A stretch of 21,477 nucleotides of DNA from Acidimicrobiaceae bacterium (GCA_020637295.1 JACJWF010000026.1:1-21477); one strand, 5' to 3'. Positions 1-7,503 are shown, numbered from the stretch's first letter. The notes: generated by a model from the letters alone, not told the origin. Translations and numbers: made by a program.

Positions 1-1
1 A

Positions 2-739
2 CGCCAGCAGGGCTTCGACGGGCTGGACCTGGACTACGAGAAGTTCGCCTTCGCCGACGACCGCAGCACCTGGGCGGCCACCAGCCCTGCCTGGGTGCAG
101 TTCCTCACCGAACTGGCCGCCGCGCTGCACGCCGATGGCAAGGTGCTGGCGGTGTCCGTGCCGCCGATCTACCAGGACGGCAGCAGCACCGACCTCGGCG
201 CCTGGGTCTACGACTACGCAGCCATGGGCCGGATCGTCGACCGCATCCGCATCATGGCCTACGACTACTCCTTCGCCGAGCCCGGCCCGATCGCCCCGGT
301 GGACTGGGTGCGCACCGTGGTCCGCGCCGCCAAGAAGGTGGTGGACGACGACACCAAGCTGGTCCTCGGCATCCCGCTCTACGGGCGCAACTGGGTGACC
401 GCCACGTCGGGCGTGTGCCCCGCCGATGCGCCAGGCCGGGCCGACCCCAACCTGCGCGAGGTGGCCAACCTCATCACCCAGTACGGCGCCGTCAGCACGT
501 TCGACGAGGCGACCGGCGAGGACACGTTCACCTACCAGCGACCGGCGAGCGACGGTGTGACGAGCTGCACCCAGACGCGGGTGGTCCACTACGTGAGCGC
601 GGCCGGGGCCGTGGCGCGGGTGGACATCGCCCGCGAAGAACGGATCGGCGGGGTGTCCTTCTGGGCGCTGGGGTTCGACACCCCGGCCGTGTGGTCGGCG
701 ATCGGCGAATACGCTCGGGCCCAGGAGGTGTCGCCATGA
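2..739 (+). CDS. Glycoside hydrolase family 18 (chitinase/YaaH-like) protein, 5' partial
   Basis: The reading frame is open from base 2, so the N-terminus lies outside the window. The first visible residues contain DGLDLDYE, the GH18 signature DGxDxDxE whose last Glu is the catalytic acid. Further GH18 hallmarks follow: a MAYDY strand motif near base 255, GIPLYGRNW near 370, and a late SFWALGFDTP segment with the conserved barrel Trp. Family knowledge: GH18 enzymes hydrolyse beta-1,4-linked GlcNAc polymers (chitin or peptidoglycan-type glycans) by substrate-assisted catalysis. The motif set resembles the YaaH/spore-germination-type branch more than large secreted chitinases, which is inference. 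The internal GTG at 95 is not the real start because the catalytic motif lies upstream of it. The TGA stop overlaps the ATG of the next gene (ATGA), so the two are translationally coupled. Substrate and export signal cannot be judged from this fragment. Confidence 0.9.
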   Translation, partial: RQQGFDGLDLDYEKFAFADDRSTWAATSPAWVQFLTELAAALHADGKVLAVSVPPIYQDGSSTDLGAWVYDYAAMGRIVDRIRIMAYDYSFAEPGPIAPVDWVRTVVRAAKKVVDDDTKLVLGIPLYGRNWVTATSGVCPADAPGRADPNLREVANLITQYGAVSTFDEATGEDTFTYQRPASDGVTSCTQTRVVHYVSAAGAVARVDIAREERIGGVSFWALGFDTPAVWSAIGEYARAQEVSP

Positions 740-1224
740 ACCGAGCCGAATTGACCGCCCGCCGCGAGGAGATCGCCGCCGAGTACCTCAAGCCGGCGGC
801 GCAGCGACCTGCCACCACCGCCCGCGGCGTGCATCACGTGGCGCTGATCTGCAGCGACGTCGAACGCACCGTGCAGTTCTACGACGGGCTGCTGGGCTTC
901 CCGCTGATCGAGATGTTCGAGAACCGCGACTACGAGGGCAGCACCCACTTCTTCTTCGACATCGGCCACGGCAACACGCTGGCGTACTTCGACCTGCCGG
1001 GCCTGGACCTCGGCCCGTACCAGGAGGTGCTGGGCGGCCATCACCACCTGGCCATCTCCATCGAGCGAAGCCAGTGGGAGGCCGCCCGCGCCCGGCTGGA
1101 AGCCGCCGGCGTGGAGACCGCCCACGTGGACGGGTCGTCGCTGTACTTCCGCGGGCCCGACGGTGAGCGGCTGGAACTGATCAGCGACCCGCTGCGCGAG
1201 ATGTACGGCAAACCCGTGGGCTGA
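736..1224 (+). CDS. VOC (glyoxalase/bleomycin-resistance/dioxygenase) superfamily protein
   Basis: A 162-residue protein starting at ATG 736, with AGGAGG at 723-728 seven bases upstream and a 4-base overlap with the preceding stop. A roughly 35-residue helical leader is followed by one VOC unit of two beta-alpha-beta-beta-beta modules. The start VHHVALICSDVERTVQFYDGLLGF carries the first metal-ligand His, HHHLAISI opens the second module, and GERLELI supplies the C-terminal Glu ligand. Known: VOC proteins bind a divalent metal and act as lyases, isomerases, dioxygenases or drug-binding proteins. This one has a single two-module domain, so it probably works as a dimer. The substrate cannot be inferred. 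Coupling to a GH18 gene is unusual and gives no obvious functional clue. Confidence 0.88.
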   Translation: MNRAELTARREEIAAEYLKPAAQRPATTARGVHHVALICSDVERTVQFYDGLLGFPLIEMFENRDYEGSTHFFFDIGHGNTLAYFDLPGLDLGPYQEVLGGHHHLAISIERSQWEAARARLEAAGVETAHVDGSSLYFRGPDGERLELISDPLREMYGKPVG

Positions 1225-1234
1225 CCGGGGCAAC

Positions 1235-1240
1235 TAGCCT
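1235..1240 (+). promoter_or_regulatory. Putative -10 box (TAGCCT) of a leaderless transcript
   Basis: TAGCCT fits the actinobacterial -10 consensus TANNNT and ends 7 bases before the ATG at 1248. Transcription would begin at or next to the start codon. There is no Shine-Dalgarno sequence in the 23-base gap and no convincing -35. Confidence 0.5.
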
Positions 1241-1247
1241 CCGGTCC

Positions 1248-2882
1248 ATGGAGTTCCATTTCGCCACCATCTGGGAATCAATCGCCGACGCCATGCCGGA
1301 CCGCACCGCCGTGGTCGCCGGTGACGTTCGGCTCACGTGGCGGGAGTACGACGAGCGGGCCGCGCGGATCGCCGGCGCGTTCTCGGCGGCCGGCCTGGGG
1401 CCGGACTCCAAGATCGGGCTGTACCTCTACAACGGCAACGAGTACCTCGAGGCGCACTACGGGGCGTTCAAGATGCGCGGCGTGCCGGTGAACGTCAACT
1501 ACCGCTACCTCGACGAGGAGCTCGTCTACCTGCTGGACAACGCTGACGCCGAGGCGCTGGTCTTCCACTCCAGCCTCGGCGACCGGGTGGAGCGCATCCG
1601 CGCGCGGCTGCCCAAGCTGCAGCTGCTGATCGAGGTGGACGACGGCGGCGCCGGCCAGGTGGCCGTCGCCCGGCGATACGAGGAGGTCATCGCCTCCACC
1701 GCGCCGATGCCGCGCATCGAGCGCAGCGAGGACGACATCTACATGCTGTACACCGGTGGCACCACCGGCATGCCGAAAGGCGTGATGTACGACATGGGTG
1801 GCTTGTCACGGGCCTTCACCACGATGGGGTTCCCCCTGCTTGGCCTCGCCCCGCCCGCCGACGCTGCGGAAGTGGCCGGCCAGGTGCGCCAGGTGGTGGA
1901 CGGTGGGGCCGGCATCGTGTCCATGCCGTGCGCGCCGCTCATGCACGGCACCGGTGTGTGGCTGGGGGCGATGATCCCCCAACTCACCGGCGCCACGGTG
2001 GTCACCCTGGAGAGCCGCTCGCTGGACCCGCATGAGGTGCTGACCAAGGCCCAGGCCGAGCAGGTCACCAACCTGGTAATCGTCGGTGACTCGTTCGCCA
2101 AGCCGCTCATCACCGCGATCGACGAGGCCGCCGCTCGCGGCACGGCGTACGACCTGTCGGCGATCCGGATGATCATCTCGTCGGGCGTCATGTGGACCGC
2201 CGAGGTGAAAGAGCAACTGCTCGACCGGATCGAGCAGGCCATCCTGCTGGATGCAATGGGCTCGTCGGAGGGTTCGATGGGCAGCAGCATCTCGATGAAG
2301 GGCGTGCCGCCGTCCACGGCCAAGTTCACCCAGAACCCCACCACCAAGGTGTTCACCGACGACGACCGCGAGGTGCTGCCGGGTTCGGGCGAGGTGGGCA
2401 TGGTGGCCGCCGGCGGGATGGTGCCGGTGGGCTACTTCAAGGACCCGGAGAAGTCGGCCCGCACGTTCCGCACCATCGGCGGGGTGCGCTACTCGTTCCC
2501 CGGCGACATGGCGATGGTGGCCGACGACGGCTCGCTGATCCTGCTCGGGCGGGGCAGCCAGGTCATCAACTCCGGCGGGGAGAAGATCTTCCCGGAGGAG
2601 GTCGAGGAGGCTGCCAAGCGGGTGGACGGCGTGGTCGACTGCTTGGTCGTCGGTGTGCCGGACGAGAAGTTCGGCAACGCGGTCACCGCCGTGGTCTCTC
2701 TGGCCGACGGCGCCTCGGTGGACGAGGCCACCGTGATCGCCGGCGTGAAAGGCCAGCTGGCCGGCTACAAGGCACCGAAGAAGGTGGTGTTCGTGCACAA
2801 GGTGCCGCGGGCACCCAACGGCAAGGCCGACTACAAGGCGGCGGGTCAGTTGGCCCGCGATGCCGCCGGCCTCGGCGAGTGA
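1248..2882 (+). CDS. Acyl-CoA synthetase, AMP-forming (FadD19-like)
   Basis: A 544-residue ANL-superfamily adenylate-forming enzyme that activates a carboxylic acid to acyl-AMP and then acyl-CoA in the cytoplasm. Core motifs in order: phosphate loop YTGGTTGMPKG (about 168-178), the A5-type GSSEGSMGS, GDMAMVADDGSLILLGRG with the hinge Asp/Arg, the INSGGEKIFPEEVE motif near 445, and the C-terminal PNGKADYK with catalytic Lys526. From memory, the layout and many stretches (the VNVNYRY region, the FKDPEKSARTFRTIGGVRYSFPGD region) closely resemble mycobacterial FadD19, which loads C24 steroid side chains onto CoA. Steroid or branched-chain acid activation is therefore a reasonable guess but not proven. 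The start ATG 1248 follows a TANNNT box by 7 bases. The stop overlaps the GTG of the next gene (GTGA). Confidence 0.93.
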   Translation: MEFHFATIWESIADAMPDRTAVVAGDVRLTWREYDERAARIAGAFSAAGLGPDSKIGLYLYNGNEYLEAHYGAFKMRGVPVNVNYRYLDEELVYLLDNADAEALVFHSSLGDRVERIRARLPKLQLLIEVDDGGAGQVAVARRYEEVIASTAPMPRIERSEDDIYMLYTGGTTGMPKGVMYDMGGLSRAFTTMGFPLLGLAPPADAAEVAGQVRQVVDGGAGIVSMPCAPLMHGTGVWLGAMIPQLTGATVVTLESRSLDPHEVLTKAQAEQVTNLVIVGDSFAKPLITAIDEAAARGTAYDLSAIRMIISSGVMWTAEVKEQLLDRIEQAILLDAMGSSEGSMGSSISMKGVPPSTAKFTQNPTTKVFTDDDREVLPGSGEVGMVAAGGMVPVGYFKDPEKSARTFRTIGGVRYSFPGDMAMVADDGSLILLGRGSQVINSGGEKIFPEEVEEAAKRVDGVVDCLVVGVPDEKFGNAVTAVVSLADGASVDEATVIAGVKGQLAGYKAPKKVVFVHKVPRAPNGKADYKAAGQLARDAAGLGE

Positions 2883-3811
2883 TCCAGCCGCCCCCGCTGG
2901 TCGCCCAGCGCCTGGCCGCGCTGGGCGAGCGCGGCGCGGCGTGGCTGGCCGACCTGCCCGCCCTGCTGACCGGCGTGGCCGAGCGGTGGGGGCTGACCTA
3001 CGGGGAGGTGTTCAGCGGCGGAACCGCGGCCGTGGTGGTGGCGGCTCGGCGGTCGACCGACGGCTTGGACTGCGTGGTGAAGGCGTTCGTGCCGGAGCCG
3101 TATGACGAGCGCGGCTTCGAGCGGAGCGTGCTGACCCACGGCCTGGCCGGCGGGCGTGGGTGCGTGGCGATGCTGGACCACGACCCGGTTCGGCGGATGA
3201 TGCTGCTCGAGCGCCTGGGCCCGGACCTGGGCGCGCTCGGGCGCACCGTGCCGCAGATCCTGGAGGCCGTGTCCGCCACCCTGCTGGAGTTCTGGCGCCC
3301 CGTGCCTGCGGACGCCGCCCTGCCCGACGGGGTGTATGCCACCCAGTGGCTGGCCGGCTTCATCACCACCACGTGGGAGCAACTGGGCCGGCCATGTGAC
3401 CGGCTGGTGATCGACCGGGCGATGGCGTACTGCGACGAGCGCGCCGCTGCCTTCGACCCAGCAACTGCCGTGCTCGTGCACGGCGACGCGCACGGCTGGA
3501 ACACCCTGACCGTGCCCGGTGGCGCCGGTCGCGGCGGGTGCAAGTTCGTCGACCCGGAGGGCCTGCGCTCCGAGCGGGCCCACGACCTGGGTATCCCGAT
3601 GCGGGAGTACAACGGCGAGCTGATCCGCGGCGACACCGCCCGCCTCACCCGCCAGCGCGCCGAGTGGCTGGGGGCCCGCTGCGACGTCGACCCCGAGGCC
3701 GTGTGGCAGTGGGGCTTCATCGAGCGCGTCAGCACCGGCCTGGCCAACCTGCGCGACTTCGACACCGACGACGGCCCGACCTTCCTCGAAGTCGCCCGCC
3801 GCTGCTGCTGA
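2879..3811 (+). CDS. APH(6)/hydroxyurea-type phosphotransferase family protein
   Basis: A 310-residue protein kinase-like fold enzyme. GTG 2879 shares four bases with the preceding TGA, so I chose it although the frame stays open far upstream antisense to nothing real. Visible landmarks: VVKAF with the ATP-binding Lys68, the MMLLERLGP hinge region, the Brenner catalytic motif VHGDAHGWNTL (Asp203, Asn208), and the metal-binding KFVDPEGLRSERAHDLG (Asp225). The DPxGLxxERxxDL signature is typical of the APH_6_hur family (streptomycin 6-kinase and hydroxyurea kinase). A true antibiotic-resistance role is uncertain because many actinobacterial homologues are uncharacterised small-molecule kinases. 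Tight coupling to an acyl-CoA synthetase argues for a metabolic substrate. Confidence 0.85.
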   Translation: MIQPPPLVAQRLAALGERGAAWLADLPALLTGVAERWGLTYGEVFSGGTAAVVVAARRSTDGLDCVVKAFVPEPYDERGFERSVLTHGLAGGRGCVAMLDHDPVRRMMLLERLGPDLGALGRTVPQILEAVSATLLEFWRPVPADAALPDGVYATQWLAGFITTTWEQLGRPCDRLVIDRAMAYCDERAAAFDPATAVLVHGDAHGWNTLTVPGGAGRGGCKFVDPEGLRSERAHDLGIPMREYNGELIRGDTARLTRQRAEWLGARCDVDPEAVWQWGFIERVSTGLANLRDFDTDDGPTFLEVARRCC

Positions 3812-3834
3812 GTTCGACGGCGACGGTGGACGCG

Positions 3835-3854
3835 CACAGATGAAGTGATCTGTG
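3835..3854 (+). terminator. Terminator-like hairpin after the kinase gene
   Basis: CACAGAT (3835-3841) and ATCTGTG (3848-3854) are perfect 7-bp inverted arms around a 6-base loop, 24 bases after the kinase stop. TTCGTCCT follows but no real T-run is present. The A/T-rich arms stand out in this GC-rich context. Termination is inferred; it could also be a protein-binding palindrome. Confidence 0.4.
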
Positions 3855-3894
3855 TTCGTCCTGGGCTTGCCACCCCGTTCCTCGCGGTGTCGCG

Positions 3895-4053
3895 CTGTCG
3901 CTGGACGAGGCCTTCCGCGTGCTGGAAGCGATCGAGGACGCTCGCTTCGTGCTCCGCGAACGTGGCGCAGCACCCGGGCTACAGGACGAACTCGCGACCG
4001 TCATCCGAATGCTCCACGGTAAGTTGGGCCTCGACGAAGGGGGCGCGCAATGA
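3895..4053 (+). pseudogene. Small helical ORF lacking a canonical start; truncated or frameshifted
   Basis: The frame ending in the TGA at 4051-4053 reads LSLDEAFRVLEAIEDARFVL and continues with a second helix-like segment to DEGGAQ. The second codon positions of 3901-3960 are A/T-rich, as expected for real coding, and the stop overlaps the ATG of the next gene (ATGA), which points to a genuine two-gene unit. However, no ATG, GTG or TTG occurs in this frame after the in-frame TGA at 3841. Only CTG codons (3850, 3895, 3901) are available. A GTG at 3845 lies in another frame, and the short direct repeat TGTCG at 3888-3892 and 3896-3900 sits at the junction, so a small duplication may have broken the start. 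Alternatives are CTG initiation or a sequencing error. The protein (about 52 residues) is not recognised. Confidence 0.42.
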
Positions 4054-4223
4054 CCGAGCAAGAAGTGCTGCTGCCCGCTGAGGCTGCTCGCCGGCTGGGC
4101 GTGCCGACCCGTGTCGTGGTGCAAGCGATGTACGAGAAACGGCTGCCGCGGGTGAAGCTCGAGGACGGGACGCTCGGCATCCCGGCTGAGGCGCTCGACT
4201 CCTTCCACGTTCAGGTGGTGTAG
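4050..4223 (+). CDS. Excisionase/MerR-like helix-turn-helix small protein
   Basis: A 57-residue protein, ATG 4050 to TAG 4223. The segment LLPAEAARRLGVPTRVVVQA matches the HTH_17/excisionase layout (LTPxEAAxxLGVSxxTVxxx). It is followed by a wing-like RLPRVKLEDGTLGIPAEALDSF, matching the usual GxxRIPxEALxxF ending. Known: such domains bind DNA in phage excisionases, plasmid regulators and small toxin-antitoxin-like operons. Here it is coupled by ATGA to the upstream small ORF and has no recombinase next to it, so a local regulator or mobile-element remnant is the likeliest reading. No Shine-Dalgarno stands out except the purine-rich GAAGGGGGCG eight bases or more upstream. Confidence 0.7.
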   Translation: MTEQEVLLPAEAARRLGVPTRVVVQAMYEKRLPRVKLEDGTLGIPAEALDSFHVQVV

Positions 4224-4247
4224 TGCGGAGCTGCCGATACGTGTGGG

Positions 4248-4276
4248 TTGACCGGCCGAGCGCGACCAGGCAGTCT
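4248..4276 (+). promoter_or_regulatory. Sigma70-type promoter for the 4285 gene
   Basis: TTGACC (4248-4253, five of six matches to TTGACA), a 17-base spacer and CAGTCT (4271-4276) end 8 bases before GTG 4285. The -35 match and exact 17-base spacing are the best of any promoter in the window, although the -10 begins with C rather than T. A leaderless transcript is inferred. Confidence 0.5.
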
Positions 4277-4284
4277 GCGCTCCT

Positions 4285-4914
4285 GTGAGCAGACTTCCCG
4301 CCGCCGTCACCGTCGTCGATGCCGCTGGGACAACGACCGAATGGGACGTCGTCTACTCATCGTTGGGTGAGCGGCACCGTGTTCTGCTCCGCTCACCACG
4401 CGGGGAGGCGTCGGCCGAGTCCACGAACGCGTTCGATTGCTTGCGACAGCTGCGCGAGCAGCTGGAACCGCTGGGGCTGCGCGTCTGCGTGAACGGGTCG
4501 CGCCGGGACGCGTTTCAGACCGGGATGTCAGCTGACTTCTCGGCCGGTTTCAAGGTCGTTCTCATGACCGACTCATGGGAGATCCCTCCGATCGTCGACA
4601 CATTCGGCCCCGCGTCGGCAGATCTCGTTGTCACGCTGGCAGAGCAGGACACCGCCTTCGAAGAGTGGGTCCGGCGGCCGAAGCAGGAGCGCCCGTTGCC
4701 AGCGAACCTGACAGTCGACGAGGCATACCGCGCCGCCTGCCACCTGCTCCACTTCTGTGCACGTGAGGAGGGAGCGGACCCGGCCCTGCTCGCCCTCTTC
4801 ATCACGCTGTGGAATCGACATCGGAACCCGGCGGACTGGAGTCTGTGGAGAGAATCGATCTTCTCGGCCGTCGATGGAGCCTTTATGGCGCCAGCCGACG
4901 AGGAGAAGAAGTAG
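4285..4914 (+). CDS. Hypothetical protein, 209 residues
   Basis: I do not recognise this family. It starts at GTG 4285 just behind a promoter. The N-terminal 95 residues look like a mixed alpha/beta module: strand-rich VTVVDAAGTTTEWDVVYSSL, a helix DCLRQLREQLEPLG, then strands LRVCVNG and FKVVLMT. The remainder is mainly helical and acidic, ending in EEKK. There is no signal peptide and no membrane segment, so it is probably cytoplasmic. GC content and codon choice look a little less extreme than in the flanking metabolic genes, consistent with an accessory gene. It stands alone between a small HTH gene and a convergent exported-protein gene. An immunity or defence-associated role is possible from context, but nothing in the sequence shows it. 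Confidence 0.65.
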   Translation: MSRLPAAVTVVDAAGTTTEWDVVYSSLGERHRVLLRSPRGEASAESTNAFDCLRQLREQLEPLGLRVCVNGSRRDAFQTGMSADFSAGFKVVLMTDSWEIPPIVDTFGPASADLVVTLAEQDTAFEEWVRRPKQERPLPANLTVDEAYRAACHLLHFCAREEGADPALLALFITLWNRHRNPADWSLWRESIFSAVDGAFMAPADEEKK

Positions 4915-4954
4915 CGCAGCACTGCACGCACAACTGAACCGTGCACTGCGGCGC
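4914..4954 (+). terminator. Imperfect 15-bp hairpin between convergent genes
   Basis: The arms 4914-4928 and 4940-4954 pair at 13 of 15 positions around an 11-base loop, beginning at the last base of the TAG stop of the 209-residue gene. There is no T-run. The position between convergent genes suggests a terminator usable from the plus strand and possibly from both. Confidence 0.45.
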
Positions 4955-5028
4955 GTCCAGCAACGCGCTGCTCATCTCCGGCCCGGTGCAGCGTCATGCG
5001 CTCGCCGGCGCCAGGTTGTGTCGGTCTC

Positions 5029-5691
5029 TCAGCCCGAACCGGCCGCGGGCGACGTCGCCTCGCAGTCGGCTGTCACCACAGCCCCGTCGACGTAGGTCAC
5101 CGCGCGACTCTGATACTCCGAGGCCGGACTGAGCTCCTGAGCGTCAACGGCGCTGATGTCGATGACATGCAGCACTACGGTCGACAAGGTGACACGGACG
5201 GCGTACGCAACGAAGTGCTCCTGCTCACTGGGGTGGGCAGCTTCCAGCGCCTGCTCGAAGCGCGCAAGCTGATCGGACGTGATCCCTGCACGCTGATAGG
5301 CGTCGTCGAACTGGGGATGGCCTGTGAGCTGCAGCTTGACCACGCTCTCGACGAATCCCCGGTTGAAGTCCCCGTGCGACACGAGCTCGGCTGCGGCAGT
5401 AAGGCTCGGATCGGTGGCCACGATCACGACAAGGTCAAGTGCCCTGTCAGACAGCCAGGCAGGGATGTTGCTGCACGCGGCCATGTTCACCGCGAGTTGT
5501 GACACGGGCAGGTTGCCCGACAGCTCAAGCGCGAAGCCATCGAAGTCGCCTGCCGGAAGCTCAACCGACATCACCTCCGCGTCTCGGACCGATGGCGCGG
5601 ACGACCTCGAGCACGACAGCCCGGCCGGGACAAGCAAGGTAGCGGCCGCCAGAAGGCGCAGGCGGAGTCTGGCACGGCGCGCTGCAGCCAT
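5029..5691 (-). CDS. Putative exported lipoprotein, unknown function
   Basis: A 220-residue protein with an Arg-rich start (MAAARRARLRLR), a hydrophobic stretch LLAAATLLVPAGL and Cys27. The cleavage context GLSC has Gly rather than Leu at -3, so lipidation is plausible but not canonical. The mature part is mixed helical (NFGFVESV-like and DQLARFEQALEAAHPSEQEHF segments), has two further Cys residues (CSNIP and TADCEA), and ends Gly/Ser-rich. No family was recognised. ATG 5691 is preceded by TACCCT at 6 bases (TANNNT), supporting this start. The gene converges on the 209-residue gene. A shorter plus-strand ORF at 4996-5502 lacks codon character and is a shadow. Confidence 0.65.
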   Translation of the reverse strand: MAAARRARLRLRLLAAATLLVPAGLSCSRSSAPSVRDAEVMSVELPAGDFDGFALELSGNLPVSQLAVNMAACSNIPAWLSDRALDLVVIVATDPSLTAAAELVSHGDFNRGFVESVVKLQLTGHPQFDDAYQRAGITSDQLARFEQALEAAHPSEQEHFVAYAVRVTLSTVVLHVIDISAVDAQELSPASEYQSRAVTYVDGAVVTADCEATSPAAGSG

Positions 5692-5697
5692 AGGCGA

Positions 5698-5703
5698 AGG
5701 GTA
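5698..5703 (-). promoter_or_regulatory. Putative -10 box (TACCCT)
   Basis: Read on the minus strand, TACCCT ends 6 bases before ATG 5691. It matches TANNNT and the spacing of leaderless starts elsewhere in the window. Confidence 0.45.
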
Positions 5704-5803
5704 GTAGCCGGGCCCAGACCTGCCGGTTGCGCAGAGGTGCCCTCAGGGCGCTTCCCGGTGGGCAGCCGCAGGAGCGCACCTCGGCGTCGCCAGTTCCCGC
5801 CCG

Positions 5804-7054
5804 TCAGAGGGCGTGGGGCAACTCGGGGTTGAGGGGGTCGTCGGGGTCGTTGTAGATCTGCCATCGCAGGCGTTGGCGGATCTGCAGCAGGCCACCATCG
5901 TCGGACGTGTACGGCCCCGCCGGATACCTCGGCTGCTTCGCCGGCCCGTGCAGATGCGGCACCCGATTGTGCGCCGTGCACTCCACCTCACCGTTCACAT
6001 CACTCGTGACACCACCCGCCGCCCACGGGCGGATGTGGTCCACGTCTGACACCAGGTCGGTGGCCGGGACCGGACAGCCCGAGTCGTGCTGGCAACGGCG
6101 GTCACGAGCCTGGATCGCCCGACGCAGGCGGCCGCGGAACGTCCGTTGCCGCGACACCCCGACCAGACGGTGCTGCTCGTCGAACAGGAACGACTCCACC
6201 AGGCCCGTATCGAGATAGGGCAGCAGGTCGTGTGGGCGCACCACCACCCCCGACGCGAGCTCGCACAACCGGGCCATCGTCCGGTCACCGACGATCACCT
6301 GGAACAACGGCCGCGGTGACACACCCGTCGACGACGCCGACCGGGCTGCCATCCGCACCAGGGCTGCGGCCCGCCGCTGCCCCGCCGTGCGTTCCACACC
6401 CGCCGCCGCGTCCTCCAACCGGACCTCCCGACACAAACGCTCCAACTCCGCGGCGAACACCTCACCATCAATCGGCGCCAAGCTCCCCCGGACCGTCACC
6501 TCACCCGTGTCCCGGCTGCGCGACATCGACACATCCGACACCGGCGGTCGCGACCGCTCCTCCAGCTCGTCGTCGACATGGTCAGCCCAATAGCGGACCA
6601 CCTTGCGACCATCCGCGAACAGCCCCAGCCCGGCCAACGTGTCCACCAGCAGTTCCTCATCCCGCACGAACAACTCCCACCGGGCATCCGTCGCGTACTT
6701 GCAGATCAGATCCACATGATCCATCGACAAGCGGCCATCCAACACCGCCGCCCGCACCCTGGCCATCCGCGCCAACTTCCCAGCACGGCCGATCTCTGCG
6801 GCCATCTCGTGATGGCAACGAGCCACCCGATTCCCCAACGCCAACCCCGCCGTCCGCGCCCGACTCGCCCGCCACCCACCATGTGGTTCCCACACCGCCA
6901 ACACATCCGCCGCTGCGACCGCGAGCCGCGACTGCTCCCGCTGCAAACCCTCCGCCAACACCTGCAACACATCCGAATCCAGAGCCGCCACATCAGCCGC
7001 CACGAGCTCGTCGATCAACCCGTGCAACCGGCCCAGAACCTCAGCGACCTCCAT
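5804..7054 (-). CDS. DUF222 domain HNH endonuclease (13E12-repeat family)
   Basis: A 416-residue protein starting at ATG 7054, seven bases after a TAGGGT box. The frame is open upstream to 7288, but that extension is low-quality. Residues 1-300 form the helical DUF222 region (conserved-looking LDGRLSMDHVDLI and PLFQVIVGDRTMARL). Residues 315-365 form an HNH nuclease: Cys321 and Cys327, DH at 339-340 with IRPWAAGGVT, Asn354, Cys359 and His362-Asn363. All HNH metal and catalytic positions are present, so the protein looks intact. Known: this family is abundant in high-GC actinobacteria, often in many copies per genome and linked to REP13E12-type elements. Its biological role is unsettled. Here it stands alone in the accessory part of the window, with no recombinase or flanking repeats seen. 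Confidence 0.92.
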   Translation of the reverse strand: MEVAEVLGRLHGLIDELVAADVAALDSDVLQVLAEGLQREQSRLAVAAADVLAVWEPHGGWRASRARTAGLALGNRVARCHHEMAAEIGRAGKLARMARVRAAVLDGRLSMDHVDLICKYATDARWELFVRDEELLVDTLAGLGLFADGRKVVRYWADHVDDELEERSRPPVSDVSMSRSRDTGEVTVRGSLAPIDGEVFAAELERLCREVRLEDAAAGVERTAGQRRAAALVRMAARSASSTGVSPRPLFQVIVGDRTMARLCELASGVVVRPHDLLPYLDTGLVESFLFDEQHRLVGVSRQRTFRGRLRRAIQARDRRCQHDSGCPVPATDLVSDVDHIRPWAAGGVTSDVNGEVECTAHNRVPHLHGPAKQPRYPAGPYTSDDGGLLQIRQRLRWQIYNDPDDPLNPELPHAL

Positions 7055-7061
7055 ACCCGCA

Positions 7062-7067
7062 ACCCTA
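7062..7067 (-). promoter_or_regulatory. Putative -10 box (TAGGGT)
   Basis: On the minus strand TAGGGT is followed by seven bases (TGCGGGT) and then ATG 7054. There is no Shine-Dalgarno, consistent with leaderless translation, and it decides the nuclease start. Confidence 0.5.
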
Positions 7068-7125
7068 AACAAGGGGTGTGACACAGTTTCCGGGCGAGCC
7101 CTGGTCGTCTTCCGCATTCCGATCG

Positions 7126-7503
7126 CTAGGGAGTTCCGACGGTCACGACGCCGGCCTCGTCCACAACGAGCACGGCGTTCGCGGTGACCGGGCTGCAGCC
7201 GGCACCATTCAGGCGGACCGACTTCGTGGTGACCGTCCCCTGGCGGGCGAGCTCCGTGCCGTCCGGCTGGACCAGCCGGATCCGCCACGAGTACTCCGCA
7301 GGCTCGTCGACGAGGTCCACGAAGCGCGAGTTCGCCGACAACGCCGCATCCGACAGGCAGTGATCATCCACGCAGAACTCGGAGAGGCTCCACGCTCCGG
7401 CCGGCAGCTGCACTTCGACCCCTGAGACGTAGCCCACCGATGAACAGTCGTGGCTGCAGGCGCTCCCCACCGCGGTGACGAGGACCACCCACCATGCCTT
7501 CAC
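7126..7503 (-). CDS. Small Cys-containing lipoprotein, unknown function
   Basis: A 125-residue protein starting at GTG 7503, which overlaps the preceding dienelactone hydrolase stop by four bases (GTGA). The N-terminus VKAWWVVLVTAVGSAC is a short signal sequence ending at Cys16. As in the neighbouring 5029-5691 protein, the -3 residue is Gly, so the lipobox is atypical. The mature part contains further Cys residues (HDC, FCVDDHC, GAGC) and a predicted beta-rich body (VEVQLPAGAWSL, YSWRIRLVQPDG). The Cys spacing suggests disulfides and an extracytoplasmic location. No family was recognised. As the last gene of the kinase/hydrolase operon it may be co-expressed with them, but a functional link is unknown. 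Confidence 0.68.
   Translation of the reverse strand: MKAWWVVLVTAVGSACSHDCSSVGYVSGVEVQLPAGAWSLSEFCVDDHCLSDAALSANSRFVDLVDEPAEYSWRIRLVQPDGTELARQGTVTTKSVRLNGAGCSPVTANAVLVVDEAGVVTVGTP

Noticed and set aside
589..1233. Minus-strand open frame opposite the GH18 and VOC genes
   Set aside because: The opposite strand has full catalytic motifs, coupling and a ribosome site; this frame shows none.
2192..2878. Upstream extension of the APH-like kinase
   Set aside because: It lies entirely within the acyl-CoA synthetase gene in another frame and has no protein character. GTG 2879 is coupled to the preceding stop.
7055..7288. Upstream extension of the HNH nuclease
   Set aside because: Low-complexity translation, and the ATG at 7054 has a well-placed -10 box. 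DUF222 proteins normally begin near this point.
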